Of a stretch of DNA of 28,935 nt, positions 14,516 through 23,500 are shown in pieces. Within the stretch, counting starts at the first letter, position 1. Every line of letters begins with the position of its first letter. The notes beneath the pieces are model-generated. The model made no database searches and was not told where the DNA came from. It saw nothing but the letters and a program-made list of their open reading frames with translations. Origin of the DNA: a virus; IMG/VR virus record IMGVR_UViG_3300020454_000057, positions 1 through 28,935 of that record; one strand, written 5' to 3'. A program made the translations under genes and the position numbers.

Positions 14516-14733
14516 TGGTTTTTCTCCAGGAATGATTTTAATAGAGATTTGATCTCAGTCAATTCAGATTTTAGCACGCTTACATCAGATTGGAGGTCGG
14601 AAAACTCGTCATCTTTCAACTTGCGTTTTTTTGCTGCACTACCATTAGTAGCATTAATATTTAGCACAGCACCAGAAGAGGAATCTCGTATTAAGTTTGG
14701 ATGACCCTCGACTCTCTGGTATTTTGGTTTCAT
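14512..14733 (-). CDS. Small virion-associated-like protein with C-terminal coiled coil (73 aa)
   Basis: The N-terminus MKPKYQRVEGHPNLIRDSSSG resembles a short motif common in T4-like cyanophage small proteins (from memory). A basic linker AAKKRKLKDD follows, then a heptad-like helix LQSDVSVLKSELTEIKSLLK at residues about 47-66. It is coupled by TAATG to the giant baseplate-type protein upstream and by a four-base overlap to the 67-residue gene downstream, so the three are probably made together. The function is unknown. Confidence 0.76.
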   Translation of the reverse strand: MKPKYQRVEGHPNLIRDSSSGAVLNINATNGSAAKKRKLKDDEFSDLQSDVSVLKSELTEIKSLLKSFLEKNQ

Positions 14734-17700
14734 TACAGATCACTAAGTGCAATAACTCTAAGGTTCTTGACCTCTGGGACGTAGCACTGATTAGACGAAG
14801 TTAAAATAATTTTAACCTGTGCTATCGTAAATTCAGTTCCCTCGAAGGTGTACTCAAAATCTCTATAAAGAAGACTTTCAGTTTTCTGAATTGTTTTGTC
14901 CTCAAGACCATTACCATTAAAATATGTATAACCTATTTCATTGACTGGAATTGTAGTTCCAACAGGTACAATTTTATACATAACTTTTATCTCTGTAGCA
15001 GGATGTCTCCATCCTTCAAATCTTACTCTAAGTGAGTTAGCAGGGTTAATAAGATTCATTACCTTAGTAACGTAAACTGCATCATCAAGATCACCTACAG
15101 CACTCTCTGCGTTGTTACTACCAACCGCAAGGTCATTAACTCTGTTCATAGTAGTAATAAGAGAGCAACGATCTGTGTCAAGAACAGGAGATATGTTTGC
15201 ATTAGATGTTGTCATTATCATTTGTACGTTCAATGATTTAGAACCAGATAATTTAGCATCTTCATTTACTTGTGAGCAAACCATCTTAGGTTCGTCAAGA
15301 TAATTATCCTCATTAGGAATCATATCGTAGTAAATACCATCATTAATAAATGACGCTTGAGTTACATTGTTACCATCCTGTATTGATGTACCAGATACTG
15401 AGTTAATTCTAGGAACAACATCTGTCTCAGGATATACTGTCATTTGTAACTGAGGATATAGTTGATCAAACTGTATGTTCTGTGTAGCAACTACATCAAA
15501 ACCACCACTTACAATACCTGCTGTAGATACTGATGATACTTGAAGTTTATATGTATCAAGTGTTGGACTACCAACAGCAGTGTGTAATTTATTGATTTCT
15601 GTTAAAGGAATACCGTCAAGGTTATAACATTCAACTATGCTGTTAGCACTGTGTGCTATTGCAGTAGTACTTGCTTGTCCACGAGAACCTGATGGTAATG
15701 TAAATATTTTACCGTCACCAGATATGCCAGTATATTCAATAATTTCAAAATGTTGTCTAGGAATTTCTGGATCACGAATAAGGATATAACCTTTATTAGA
15801 TGTGCCTACTGTAGAACCGTTGATAACAGTGTGGAATGCAGCACCATCCATAACGTGTAACTGGAATGAACCTGTAACACCATCACTTGCTGTAATACCA
15901 TTTGTATGATATGCAGAGTCTATTATAGTTGGTGATACTTCAGATTTAACACCACTCATCAATACTGAGTTAGAACCATCGTGCATACAATGGTTTGAAT
16001 GACGTACTTTAATTTCAGTTGCTCTGTTAAAGTATGAGATAGGAGCAGATGGATAATCATTAATATCATCACCTTGGAAACTTGTACCACTTGTTCCAAT
16101 AGTTCCTGATCCAGTTGTAGCAGAAGCAATCACCTGAGTAATTGCATCTCCATCAGCAAATGTACCTGTAATTGATTTAACTGTTACAACTCCTGTTCCT
16201 GCGTTCCAGTCAGTAACCATAGCAGAACCACCAGTACCATTTGTCACTACTGTTCCAGTAGCAAATGTACCAGATACACCAGTTAATGTAATAGTACCAA
16301 CAGATCTTGAGGATACAAGTCTATAGATGAAACTAGAACCAGATGCAACACCTTCTCTAAAAGTTCCTACAACATCATCAAGTATTAAGTATGCGTTAGA
16401 TGAACCTGACACACCTTGTACAACTTCACGAACAATAGCAGATGGAGCAGGAGATACATCAGTCTGTGTAAGTTCAGCACCGATTGTAAAGTTAGCAACG
16501 TGGTCTGCAAGTATTATTTTAATCTCTGGTTTTGTAGTTTCTATAGGATCTAATCTTAGTCTTGATATACCAAAGTTACCCTCTGCAAGTTCTGCGTTAT
16601 TGAACCAAGCAGTTCCAGATCCTGCTGTATCAAATACCGCTTTATATAATGTAAATTTAAGATCTTCATATTGATCAGCAGTCCAAGTAGATGCGTTCTG
16701 TGATTTGAATAAAACACCTGCATATGGTTGTTCAGATATTGTTCTATCAGATGTAACATCATCTTCACCCATTCTTGAGATCCAAAGTTTATATTCATTG
16801 GAGTCAGAAAGTATAACTGCACAGTAGTCTCTATTCTCAGTCACATATACAGGTGATGGGAATGTAAACTTAGTTGGTATTGTACCATTTTCAGATAAGT
16901 TAATATCAGATGGTAGTAATGTTACGTCAGAGAAAGCAAGAACTTTTGTAGTTGGATAACCATTCGCCATCTCTCTGATCTGACAAGATACAGGGATTCT
17001 TTCATCACGAGTTCTAAAGTAAATATCGATACTTGTTAAGAATGCACCACCCTTAGATTCAACCAAGAATGATTGTGCAAGAGGGTCATACCATCCAGTA
17101 TCTCTAACAGTTAATGATGTACTGTTAACTGTACGATCTTGTGTTACTGTGTCTCTTACGACATCAGCATTTCTAACTGCAAGAATTGTTTGTTGCTGAG
17201 TTTCGATAACACCAGATGCAACATAGTTGTGTTGTGCAGCAGAGTCAACTTCACCAGGAACTCTAGAGTCAGTGGAAGATGTTGTTACACGAATAACACG
17301 AGTACCAGTAGCAAATCTTGGGTTGGTATTAACAGCAGGATTAGGAATCCACATAATACCTTCCATATCACCATTAGTATTAGCAACTAATCTCTTAGGT
17401 TTAACAACAGCACGAGCACCAGATGTAGCACCTACAAGAATTTCTCCTTCTAATGGGTTTCCATAATATGTACCTGCAACTGTATCTGACATTGTTCTAG
17501 TGTCAATGTTAATGAATCCAGTAGTAGAAGCGTATGATGTAGGTAATTCACTCTGATCATAAGGTGATAAACCATCAGTAAATCCTTGATTAGGATCAAC
17601 AAGTTTTAAACGACATTGTGATGTCTGTCCTACAACAGTTTCACCAACAACAAATGGTGTATCATTAGTACGAATATCCTCAACAGTATTCTTAATAACC

Positions 17701-20700
17701 TCAAGTAGTCTTGGTGATGTGTAGAAGTTTACATCTACATTATCAATAAATGAGTAGAATCTTGTATTAGGTTTTAAACGTTGAATCTTAAAGGCAATAT
17801 TTCTAGATCTAATAAATGGAACTACAGTTCTTTCAATAACACGATCACCTAATGACTGACGGTCAATTCTAGGAGTAATACGAGTTCTTAAACCTTGTCT
17901 AGTTTGTGAACTTGTTGTGTTACTTACATTAAATGTAATCTGTCTAATACCACGTCCACGCATATGTAAGGTAGAAGAAGATGTTGTTGTAGATGACCAG
18001 TTAGTTCTCCAAGAGTTCCATTGTACAGGAGCAAATCCAGTGTTTGTATCAGCACCACTTGCTATCATTGATGCTTCAAAACTTCCTTCCATATTAACAA
18101 TTCTATCTGGAGCACGACGTGTATCTACCCAGTCATCAGATGATGGATATAAATCAAGACGACCAATGTATGCAAATACGTTAAATGGGTTTACATTCTC
18201 AACTCTAGAAGCATAAGGTTGAACAATAAATCTTGTTTCTGTATAAGGTCTTGTAATTGTACCTGTATCGTGAACAGTAACACCACTAGATTGTGTAGTA
18301 CTAAACTCTAACGATACATTTGTAGTGTAGTGAGAAGGACGTAAAACACCTTCTTGGAAATCTAACGCTGCACCAAAATCTTCGTGAGTAGTATCTGTAG
18401 AATCAAAACTTGTAAAGTTGTCTACAAGGAATCCGTTTTTAAATTTATCAAATCCATCACTATCTTTTATAGGTAATGAACTTGTTTCTAATTCAAGCAA
18501 ACTAAGAGAAGTATAATATTCTAATTGGTCAACACGTTTCTCAATAGCACCGATGTCACGCATAGTGAATCTACGATTATTCTCTCTTGAGATTCTTACA
18601 TCTTCTGGAGAATATCCATATGGTCTATGAACCATAGTTGCTAGTAACATTGCATTATCAATGTTTGCAGGAATCTCTTGCTGTTCTCCAGATATACCTT
18701 TAACAACTTTAAATTGTTGCTGATCAGTTAAGAATACTTTATCTACTCTACCAAGATAGAAATCGTAGTCACAACGGAAATCAGATTCTGGTTTAGGAAT
18801 ATCGATAACAGTAGCATTATTAGATACGCCTCCTGATGCAAAACTACGATCTTTAAAGTCTAATGATGCACAGTTAACAAAGTATGGTGCACCGATGGTT
18901 CCTGATCCAGATAATACAGGAGTTACACCTGGACGGAAATCAAGAACATCTCTAAGTTCTTTTGCAACACCGTTCTCAACGTACTGTGGAATGTCATCAT
19001 AATCTACACCAACATATGATTCAGATGCGAAATAGTCACCAGTTGCTTCGTGAACAAACCTATTAAATACAACTTTTAATTTTCTTAATGGTTTAGTTGA
19101 TGCTGCAAATCTAATTAGTTTTGAAATATCATAGTAATGTCCTTGTTGGTTAGGATCAAGGAAGAATGATGTTGTTATATTTTTACTACCGTTTTCAATA
19201 GAACCATCAGCGTCATTAATAATACCACTAATAACTACATTGTTAGCATTGAAACCTTGTACAGTTTCACCTAGTTGGAAAAACTTATCGTTCTCATATA
19301 CAAAATGACAGATATATGAAACAGAATTAAAGTTTACAACACGTGCTTTTGCTTTAGATGTTTGTCCTTCAATAATTGTACCTTTCTGGAAGATAGTAGC
19401 ATCCTGCATTGTAATGAAAGGAACCTTTGCAGAAAGGTCATCTAATGATTCATATACTGCGTGTACCTTATAAACGTCAGAAGATCCCAAAGATATTTCT
19501 TCATCTTCAATACGTGTACCATATAATGATCCATAAGAAAGACCATACTTAGGAGCGTCAGAAGATATGTTTGTTTTCTCAATCTTCATCACTTCCATTT
19601 CTGTAGCGTTCTTTAACTTCTTCTCTGCTTGGTTTTTAGATACAGAAGTAATTAAACGACAAGATGTAACACCTGTTAAACCAGAAACTGTTAAAGATGT
19701 TCTAGGAGTACCAGTGCTGTTAAATGATAAGTTAGGTTCAATATCAATCAAAGTACCTGCTGTAGGTGCTAATTCTACTAACTGATAATGATCCTTATCA
19801 TACGCAAGGAACTGTTCATCAGCAGGTAGAGATATTGTAAAGTCATTAGATCCAGTAACTGTTATATCATCAAAAGATCTTGCAACTATAACTGATTCGT
19901 CTGTGATGCTTCTAATAGATTCTTTAGGCATCTCAATTAGAAGATCAGCAGTTTCTTTATCATATACTTGTGCTCTACGACGAACCATAAATGAGTAGTC
20001 GCCATTACTCAAACCACTTGCAGTACCACTTGCATTTAAAGCAGATGTAATATTATTTGTTATTGTACTTGCAGATATAGGATATATCTTATCCATTGAG
20101 AATGTATTCACACCGTTTGGTGTTAGAACATCTCCAGGACGTAAATCAAGAGTAAAGTTTGAGTTTGTACCTGTAAAGGTAGTACCGTTAATATTAAAGT
20201 TAACACCACTAATAATAGTTTCCTGATCAAGAAGTAGATCTCCTGCAAATGTAATTGCATTTGTATCTGGATCTCTACCAGTTACACCTTTAGCATCTGT
20301 AATTTGGAAACTAAATGAATTTGTAAGAGTTCCAATTTCTACACCATCTTTTTCTATAACTTCTCCTGCACGGAATGTACCAAATACTTGATAGACTTTA
20401 AATACAGTTTGTGCTGATATAGCATCTACAACAAATGCTTTTGCTCTGGATGTTCTACCACGAATAACAGCACCTTGTCCCGCAGTCACAGCAGCAGACA
20501 TTTGGAATGTAGTTAGTGGTTGAATATCAAAAATATATGTTTTAAATACTGTAGCGGATGATGTTACATTAGTACCACTATGATATTCATATGCAGCACA
20601 ACGTGCATAACCTATAACTTCACCTGCTCCAGATAATGATCCACCTGGTGCAGTATCTCTAAACTCAAGAACCTGATAGTTTGCTGTTACATTATTACCA

Positions 20701-21926
20701 TTAACTATAGGAGAACCTTTTACATTATTCATCAGCATATAATTGCCGAGTTCAAATGGAACTATAGAGTTTTGTAATGCTTTTGTATCTCTTGGTTTCT
20801 GTACATCAATAAAAGTAGGAACTAGGGTTTCAATCTCAAATCCTCTTACGTACGCTTTTCCTGGGGATACTTCTAACGCATAATATGCAGAAGTAGATGC
20901 AATTCCATTTGGAGATGTTCTACCTGGAAGATATACACCATTATTTTCACCATCGTCTTGATGCTCACGCATCCTTAGATCAAACTCTCTGACACTGTAA
21001 TCACCAGACTCATCAAATGTACGACGAGCAAGTTCTCTTTCTATCTCATTATATGCTGTTCTTTCTACAAATGATTCTACTGCTGAATTATTAATACGCA
21101 ATAGTTCAATAAAGTTTTTATCTGTGTCATCATCAATAACTTTCTTTGTTAATGAACAACGAATTCTAAATCTATGTGCACCAGGTGCTGAATAGTTTGA
21201 TGTTCCAGTTGCATTATCGTTTAATGATGGATCATCTTCTGGAGTTACAATAGATTCAAATACTTCTAATCCAACTCTGTAAGAAGGACTGTTTGTATAT
21301 TGATCAAGAATAATTGTTTGCTCAGTTACATCAACAAAATAACCACGTATAAAATATACACCAGTAGCGACTGTAGCAGTAGAACCAACAGCAGTAGCAG
21401 TTGTAGGTAACAACTGTGCAAATGGTGTGCCAACTTCAATTAGAGTAGATCCAAAAGTAAGTTCAGCATCAGCAACTAACTGTTCATTTGCAGTGAAAGT
21501 TCTAGTGTCACTATCTGATCCACCTGATGTAATATATTTTAAGTATAGAGTTATGTAACCACGTTCTGATTCTGTAGCAGATATAGAGAATATAACTTTT
21601 GCTTTGATACCAGTTGTAAGACCTGTAACTATTCTTCCTTCTAATTGTGAACGATATAACTCAACGTTTGTTCCTAAGAAACTTGCTTGTAACAATACTG
21701 CTTTTGCATCTAAGTCATAACCTATTTGTCCAGGGATGACCATTGCACCATCCTTAAACATATGAGTTCCCATCGACTCAACTTGATTCTGCATCAAGGA
21801 TTGAAGCGTGGTTAATTCTCTTGCCTGTATCGGATACCCAGGACGGAAAAGAACTTTATAAAAGTTATTAGCAGCACTGAAGTCGTCGTAATAAGGACTT
21901 ATATTGAGGTTGGTATTCTGTGGCAT
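14733..21926 (-). CDS. Giant virion protein with DUF4815-like N-terminus, probable baseplate component
   Basis: This 2397-residue structural protein occupies the slot after gp8 where T4 has gp9 to gp11. The N-terminus (NISPYYDDFSAANNFYKVLF, RPGYPIQARELTTLQSLMQN, GAMVIPGQIGYD, then VYFIRGYFVDV near residue 200) matches the phage structural family I know as DUF4815. A middle part has SRENNRRFTMRDIGAIEKRV and LEYYTSLSLLELE near residue 1150, a likely helical turn region. A later part has DPLAQSFLVESKGGAFLTSI followed by beta-rich segments. Several FxxGExVxGxTS segments recur (for example FVVGETVVGQTS and FRAGEVIEKDG). It is likely peripheral baseplate or the fibre-attachment plate (inferred). 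TAATG couples it to the 73-residue gene; three bases separate it from gp8. Confidence 0.8.
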   Translation of the reverse strand: MPQNTNLNISPYYDDFSAANNFYKVLFRPGYPIQARELTTLQSLMQNQVESMGTHMFKDGAMVIPGQIGYDLDAKAVLLQASFLGTNVELYRSQLEGRIVTGLTTGIKAKVIFSISATESERGYITLYLKYITSGGSDSDTRTFTANEQLVADAELTFGSTLIEVGTPFAQLLPTTATAVGSTATVATGVYFIRGYFVDVTEQTIILDQYTNSPSYRVGLEVFESIVTPEDDPSLNDNATGTSNYSAPGAHRFRIRCSLTKKVIDDDTDKNFIELLRINNSAVESFVERTAYNEIERELARRTFDESGDYSVREFDLRMREHQDDGENNGVYLPGRTSPNGIASTSAYYALEVSPGKAYVRGFEIETLVPTFIDVQKPRDTKALQNSIVPFELGNYMLMNNVKGSPIVNGNNVTANYQVLEFRDTAPGGSLSGAGEVIGYARCAAYEYHSGTNVTSSATVFKTYIFDIQPLTTFQMSAAVTAGQGAVIRGRTSRAKAFVVDAISAQTVFKVYQVFGTFRAGEVIEKDGVEIGTLTNSFSFQITDAKGVTGRDPDTNAITFAGDLLLDQETIISGVNFNINGTTFTGTNSNFTLDLRPGDVLTPNGVNTFSMDKIYPISASTITNNITSALNASGTASGLSNGDYSFMVRRRAQVYDKETADLLIEMPKESIRSITDESVIVARSFDDITVTGSNDFTISLPADEQFLAYDKDHYQLVELAPTAGTLIDIEPNLSFNSTGTPRTSLTVSGLTGVTSCRLITSVSKNQAEKKLKNATEMEVMKIEKTNISSDAPKYGLSYGSLYGTRIEDEEISLGSSDVYKVHAVYESLDDLSAKVPFITMQDATIFQKGTIIEGQTSKAKARVVNFNSVSYICHFVYENDKFFQLGETVQGFNANNVVISGIINDADGSIENGSKNITTSFFLDPNQQGHYYDISKLIRFAASTKPLRKLKVVFNRFVHEATGDYFASESYVGVDYDDIPQYVENGVAKELRDVLDFRPGVTPVLSGSGTIGAPYFVNCASLDFKDRSFASGGVSNNATVIDIPKPESDFRCDYDFYLGRVDKVFLTDQQQFKVVKGISGEQQEIPANIDNAMLLATMVHRPYGYSPEDVRISRENNRRFTMRDIGAIEKRVDQLEYYTSLSLLELETSSLPIKDSDGFDKFKNGFLVDNFTSFDSTDTTHEDFGAALDFQEGVLRPSHYTTNVSLEFSTTQSSGVTVHDTGTITRPYTETRFIVQPYASRVENVNPFNVFAYIGRLDLYPSSDDWVDTRRAPDRIVNMEGSFEASMIASGADTNTGFAPVQWNSWRTNWSSTTTSSSTLHMRGRGIRQITFNVSNTTSSQTRQGLRTRITPRIDRQSLGDRVIERTVVPFIRSRNIAFKIQRLKPNTRFYSFIDNVDVNFYTSPRLLEVIKNTVEDIRTNDTPFVVGETVVGQTSQCRLKLVDPNQGFTDGLSPYDQSELPTSYASTTGFINIDTRTMSDTVAGTYYGNPLEGEILVGATSGARAVVKPKRLVANTNGDMEGIMWIPNPAVNTNPRFATGTRVIRVTTSSTDSRVPGEVDSAAQHNYVASGVIETQQQTILAVRNADVVRDTVTQDRTVNSTSLTVRDTGWYDPLAQSFLVESKGGAFLTSIDIYFRTRDERIPVSCQIREMANGYPTTKVLAFSDVTLLPSDINLSENGTIPTKFTFPSPVYVTENRDYCAVILSDSNEYKLWISRMGEDDVTSDRTISEQPYAGVLFKSQNASTWTADQYEDLKFTLYKAVFDTAGSGTAWFNNAELAEGNFGISRLRLDPIETTKPEIKIILADHVANFTIGAELTQTDVSPAPSAIVREVVQGVSGSSNAYLILDDVVGTFREGVASGSSFIYRLVSSRSVGTITLTGVSGTFATGTVVTNGTGGSAMVTDWNAGTGVVTVKSITGTFADGDAITQVIASATTGSGTIGTSGTSFQGDDINDYPSAPISYFNRATEIKVRHSNHCMHDGSNSVLMSGVKSEVSPTIIDSAYHTNGITASDGVTGSFQLHVMDGAAFHTVINGSTVGTSNKGYILIRDPEIPRQHFEIIEYTGISGDGKIFTLPSGSRGQASTTAIAHSANSIVECYNLDGIPLTEINKLHTAVGSPTLDTYKLQVSSVSTAGIVSGGFDVVATQNIQFDQLYPQLQMTVYPETDVVPRINSVSGTSIQDGNNVTQASFINDGIYYDMIPNEDNYLDEPKMVCSQVNEDAKLSGSKSLNVQMIMTTSNANISPVLDTDRCSLITTMNRVNDLAVGSNNAESAVGDLDDAVYVTKVMNLINPANSLRVRFEGWRHPATEIKVMYKIVPVGTTIPVNEIGYTYFNGNGLEDKTIQKTESLLYRDFEYTFEGTEFTIAQVKIILTSSNQCYVPEVKNLRVIALSDL

Positions 21927-21929
21927 TGG

Positions 21930-23465
21930 TTAGAACTCTACAACGATTTTAATGTCTTCAATTTGGTCGCCCGCCCTTGAGATTGCTCTCCTATTGTCTA
22001 TGTAGATCACTTTACCTGAATCCTTTTTCACTTCAGGTTTGGCGTAACCAGATGTGAATGACATACCTAAATCATACTCCGTGTTGTTTATGACACGTGT
22101 TGCTTCACCAGGAACTACAGGGAAGTTGATGTCAGGGTCAACAGACGTACCAGAACCCGAACCAACAATGGTGTTACCACCAGAAAACTCAACTTTATTA
22201 CCAGTAATCTCAGGGAATATACCATCTACTCTGTTTTGATAAAATTTCAAAACTTTTGTTAAGGAGTTCCAAGAAACTACACGACCACGGGCAGTGACCT
22301 GTTGTCCACCCACAGTACGAGTTTGAGTTATGATTTCATCAGTATTAAATGATCCTGTGAAATCAGGAGAAAATATTACAGCATTAGATGCTGATAAAGT
22401 AATAGCGTCTGCTAATTCTTCGGTACCATACTTAAATGGATTAAGAGTTAATCCAATACGACGGTAATCATTATCAGTAGGGAAGTCTCCTGATCCCTCT
22501 GAGTATGTAAATTTGGTGTTGATCATAACACGGAATCCACCTAACTCAATAGCAGGAGTAGATCCGTGACCACCTTTAGGTGGAATAATAACGTCAATAG
22601 CACCACCAGATCCTGTACCAGAACCAATACCATTAACTTCATCAACAACGATTTTACCGAAGGAATAGTTAGATCCTCCAGAAGTCACAGTTGCAGATAC
22701 AATACGACCACCATCAACAACGACAGAAATACGTCCACCAGTTCCATCACCTCTTAGAGGGATATTTTCATATGTACCATTGTTATATCCAGAACCAGAT
22801 GATTGAATAACAACAGTGTCAATCTCTCCTCCAACAGCATCAGATTGAACAGCACTGTCAATTAAAACAGGCATATAATCTGCTGAGAAGAATTTCAGAA
22901 CCGATCCCACTGGGATGGTGTACATATACTTCCAACGATAACCATCAGCAGTGGTGATAATAGAAGTAGAAGTGCCAGTGGGTTCGATCGTACTAGGTTT
23001 ACCGTTCGGATCAGAGGGTGACGTTCCATTGTAGATACACTTATATGTTTGATAAGATGAGTTAACAACATAGAAATCAGCATCATATAGTTTAGTAGCA
23101 CCACTAGAAGCAGTCTTACTAGATGAGTAGTCGTTACGATACATATCGTAAACATAACCTAAACCACCAGTAGTTTGTTCTGGGGGTATCCAGTCAATAC
23201 GACGTACGACTTGAATAGCGTCACTGGCAAGTACACGCTTCATAGAAATCATATCGTCATATGCGTCTGAGAACTCTTGAAAAGAGTCTATAGGGGTAGG
23301 AGGATTATTCTCATTATCCCATTCTTGAGGGCGACCAATGAAAACATACAAACGGTCACGATTTGCACCCGCAGCGATGTCACTCTGAGTCGAATCTGGT
23401 CCCTCAAGTGATTTGATGAATTTTTCAGCGGTGAAAATTCTAAATTGATCGGTAAGTAATGCCAT
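21930..23465 (-). CDS. 8: Baseplate wedge protein gp8
   Basis: This is a 511-residue homologue of T4 gp8, a dimeric component of the baseplate wedge. Shared landmarks in order are the start DQFRIFTAEKFIKSL, YVFIGRPQEW (T4: FITFGRSEPW), VVRRIDW (T4: VIPRRDW), YKCIYNG, TIEPTGTS...TADGYRWKYMYTIPVG (T4: TIEPGDGYVWEYLFEIPP), and the C-terminus SGKVIYIDNRRAISRAGDQIED (T4: GEMIYMENRPPIIMAMDQTEE). It is longer than the 334-residue T4 protein because of an insert of Gly-rich repeats near residues 210-300 (SGSGYNNGTYENIPL, TSGGSNYSFGKI) and a beta module near 365-440. A late promoter TATAAATA and an AGGAAGG stretch lie upstream. Confidence 0.88.
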   Translation of the reverse strand: MALLTDQFRIFTAEKFIKSLEGPDSTQSDIAAGANRDRLYVFIGRPQEWDNENNPPTPIDSFQEFSDAYDDMISMKRVLASDAIQVVRRIDWIPPEQTTGGLGYVYDMYRNDYSSSKTASSGATKLYDADFYVVNSSYQTYKCIYNGTSPSDPNGKPSTIEPTGTSTSIITTADGYRWKYMYTIPVGSVLKFFSADYMPVLIDSAVQSDAVGGEIDTVVIQSSGSGYNNGTYENIPLRGDGTGGRISVVVDGGRIVSATVTSGGSNYSFGKIVVDEVNGIGSGTGSGGAIDVIIPPKGGHGSTPAIELGGFRVMINTKFTYSEGSGDFPTDNDYRRIGLTLNPFKYGTEELADAITLSASNAVIFSPDFTGSFNTDEIITQTRTVGGQQVTARGRVVSWNSLTKVLKFYQNRVDGIFPEITGNKVEFSGGNTIVGSGSGTSVDPDINFPVVPGEATRVINNTEYDLGMSFTSGYAKPEVKKDSGKVIYIDNRRAISRAGDQIEDIKIVVEF

Positions 23466-23487
23466 TGGATACTATGTACCTTCCTTT

Positions 23488-23495
23488 TATTTATA
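23488..23495 (-). promoter_or_regulatory. T4-like late promoter core TATAAATA, gp8 gene
   Basis: The minus strand reads CTATAAATAA in the 35-bp gap before gp8, with the core ending 23 bp upstream of the ATG at 23465. A perfect 6-bp inverted repeat (TACTAT/ATAGTA) flanks the core and the AGGAAGG stretch. Confidence 0.72.
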
Positions 23496-23500
23496 GTAGT

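Noticed and set aside
23470-23498. 6-bp inverted repeat TACTAT/ATAGTA around the gp8 late promoter
   Set aside because: It is short, AT-only apart from one pair per arm, and has a 17-base loop, so chance is likely. It is mentioned under the promoter but not called as an operator.
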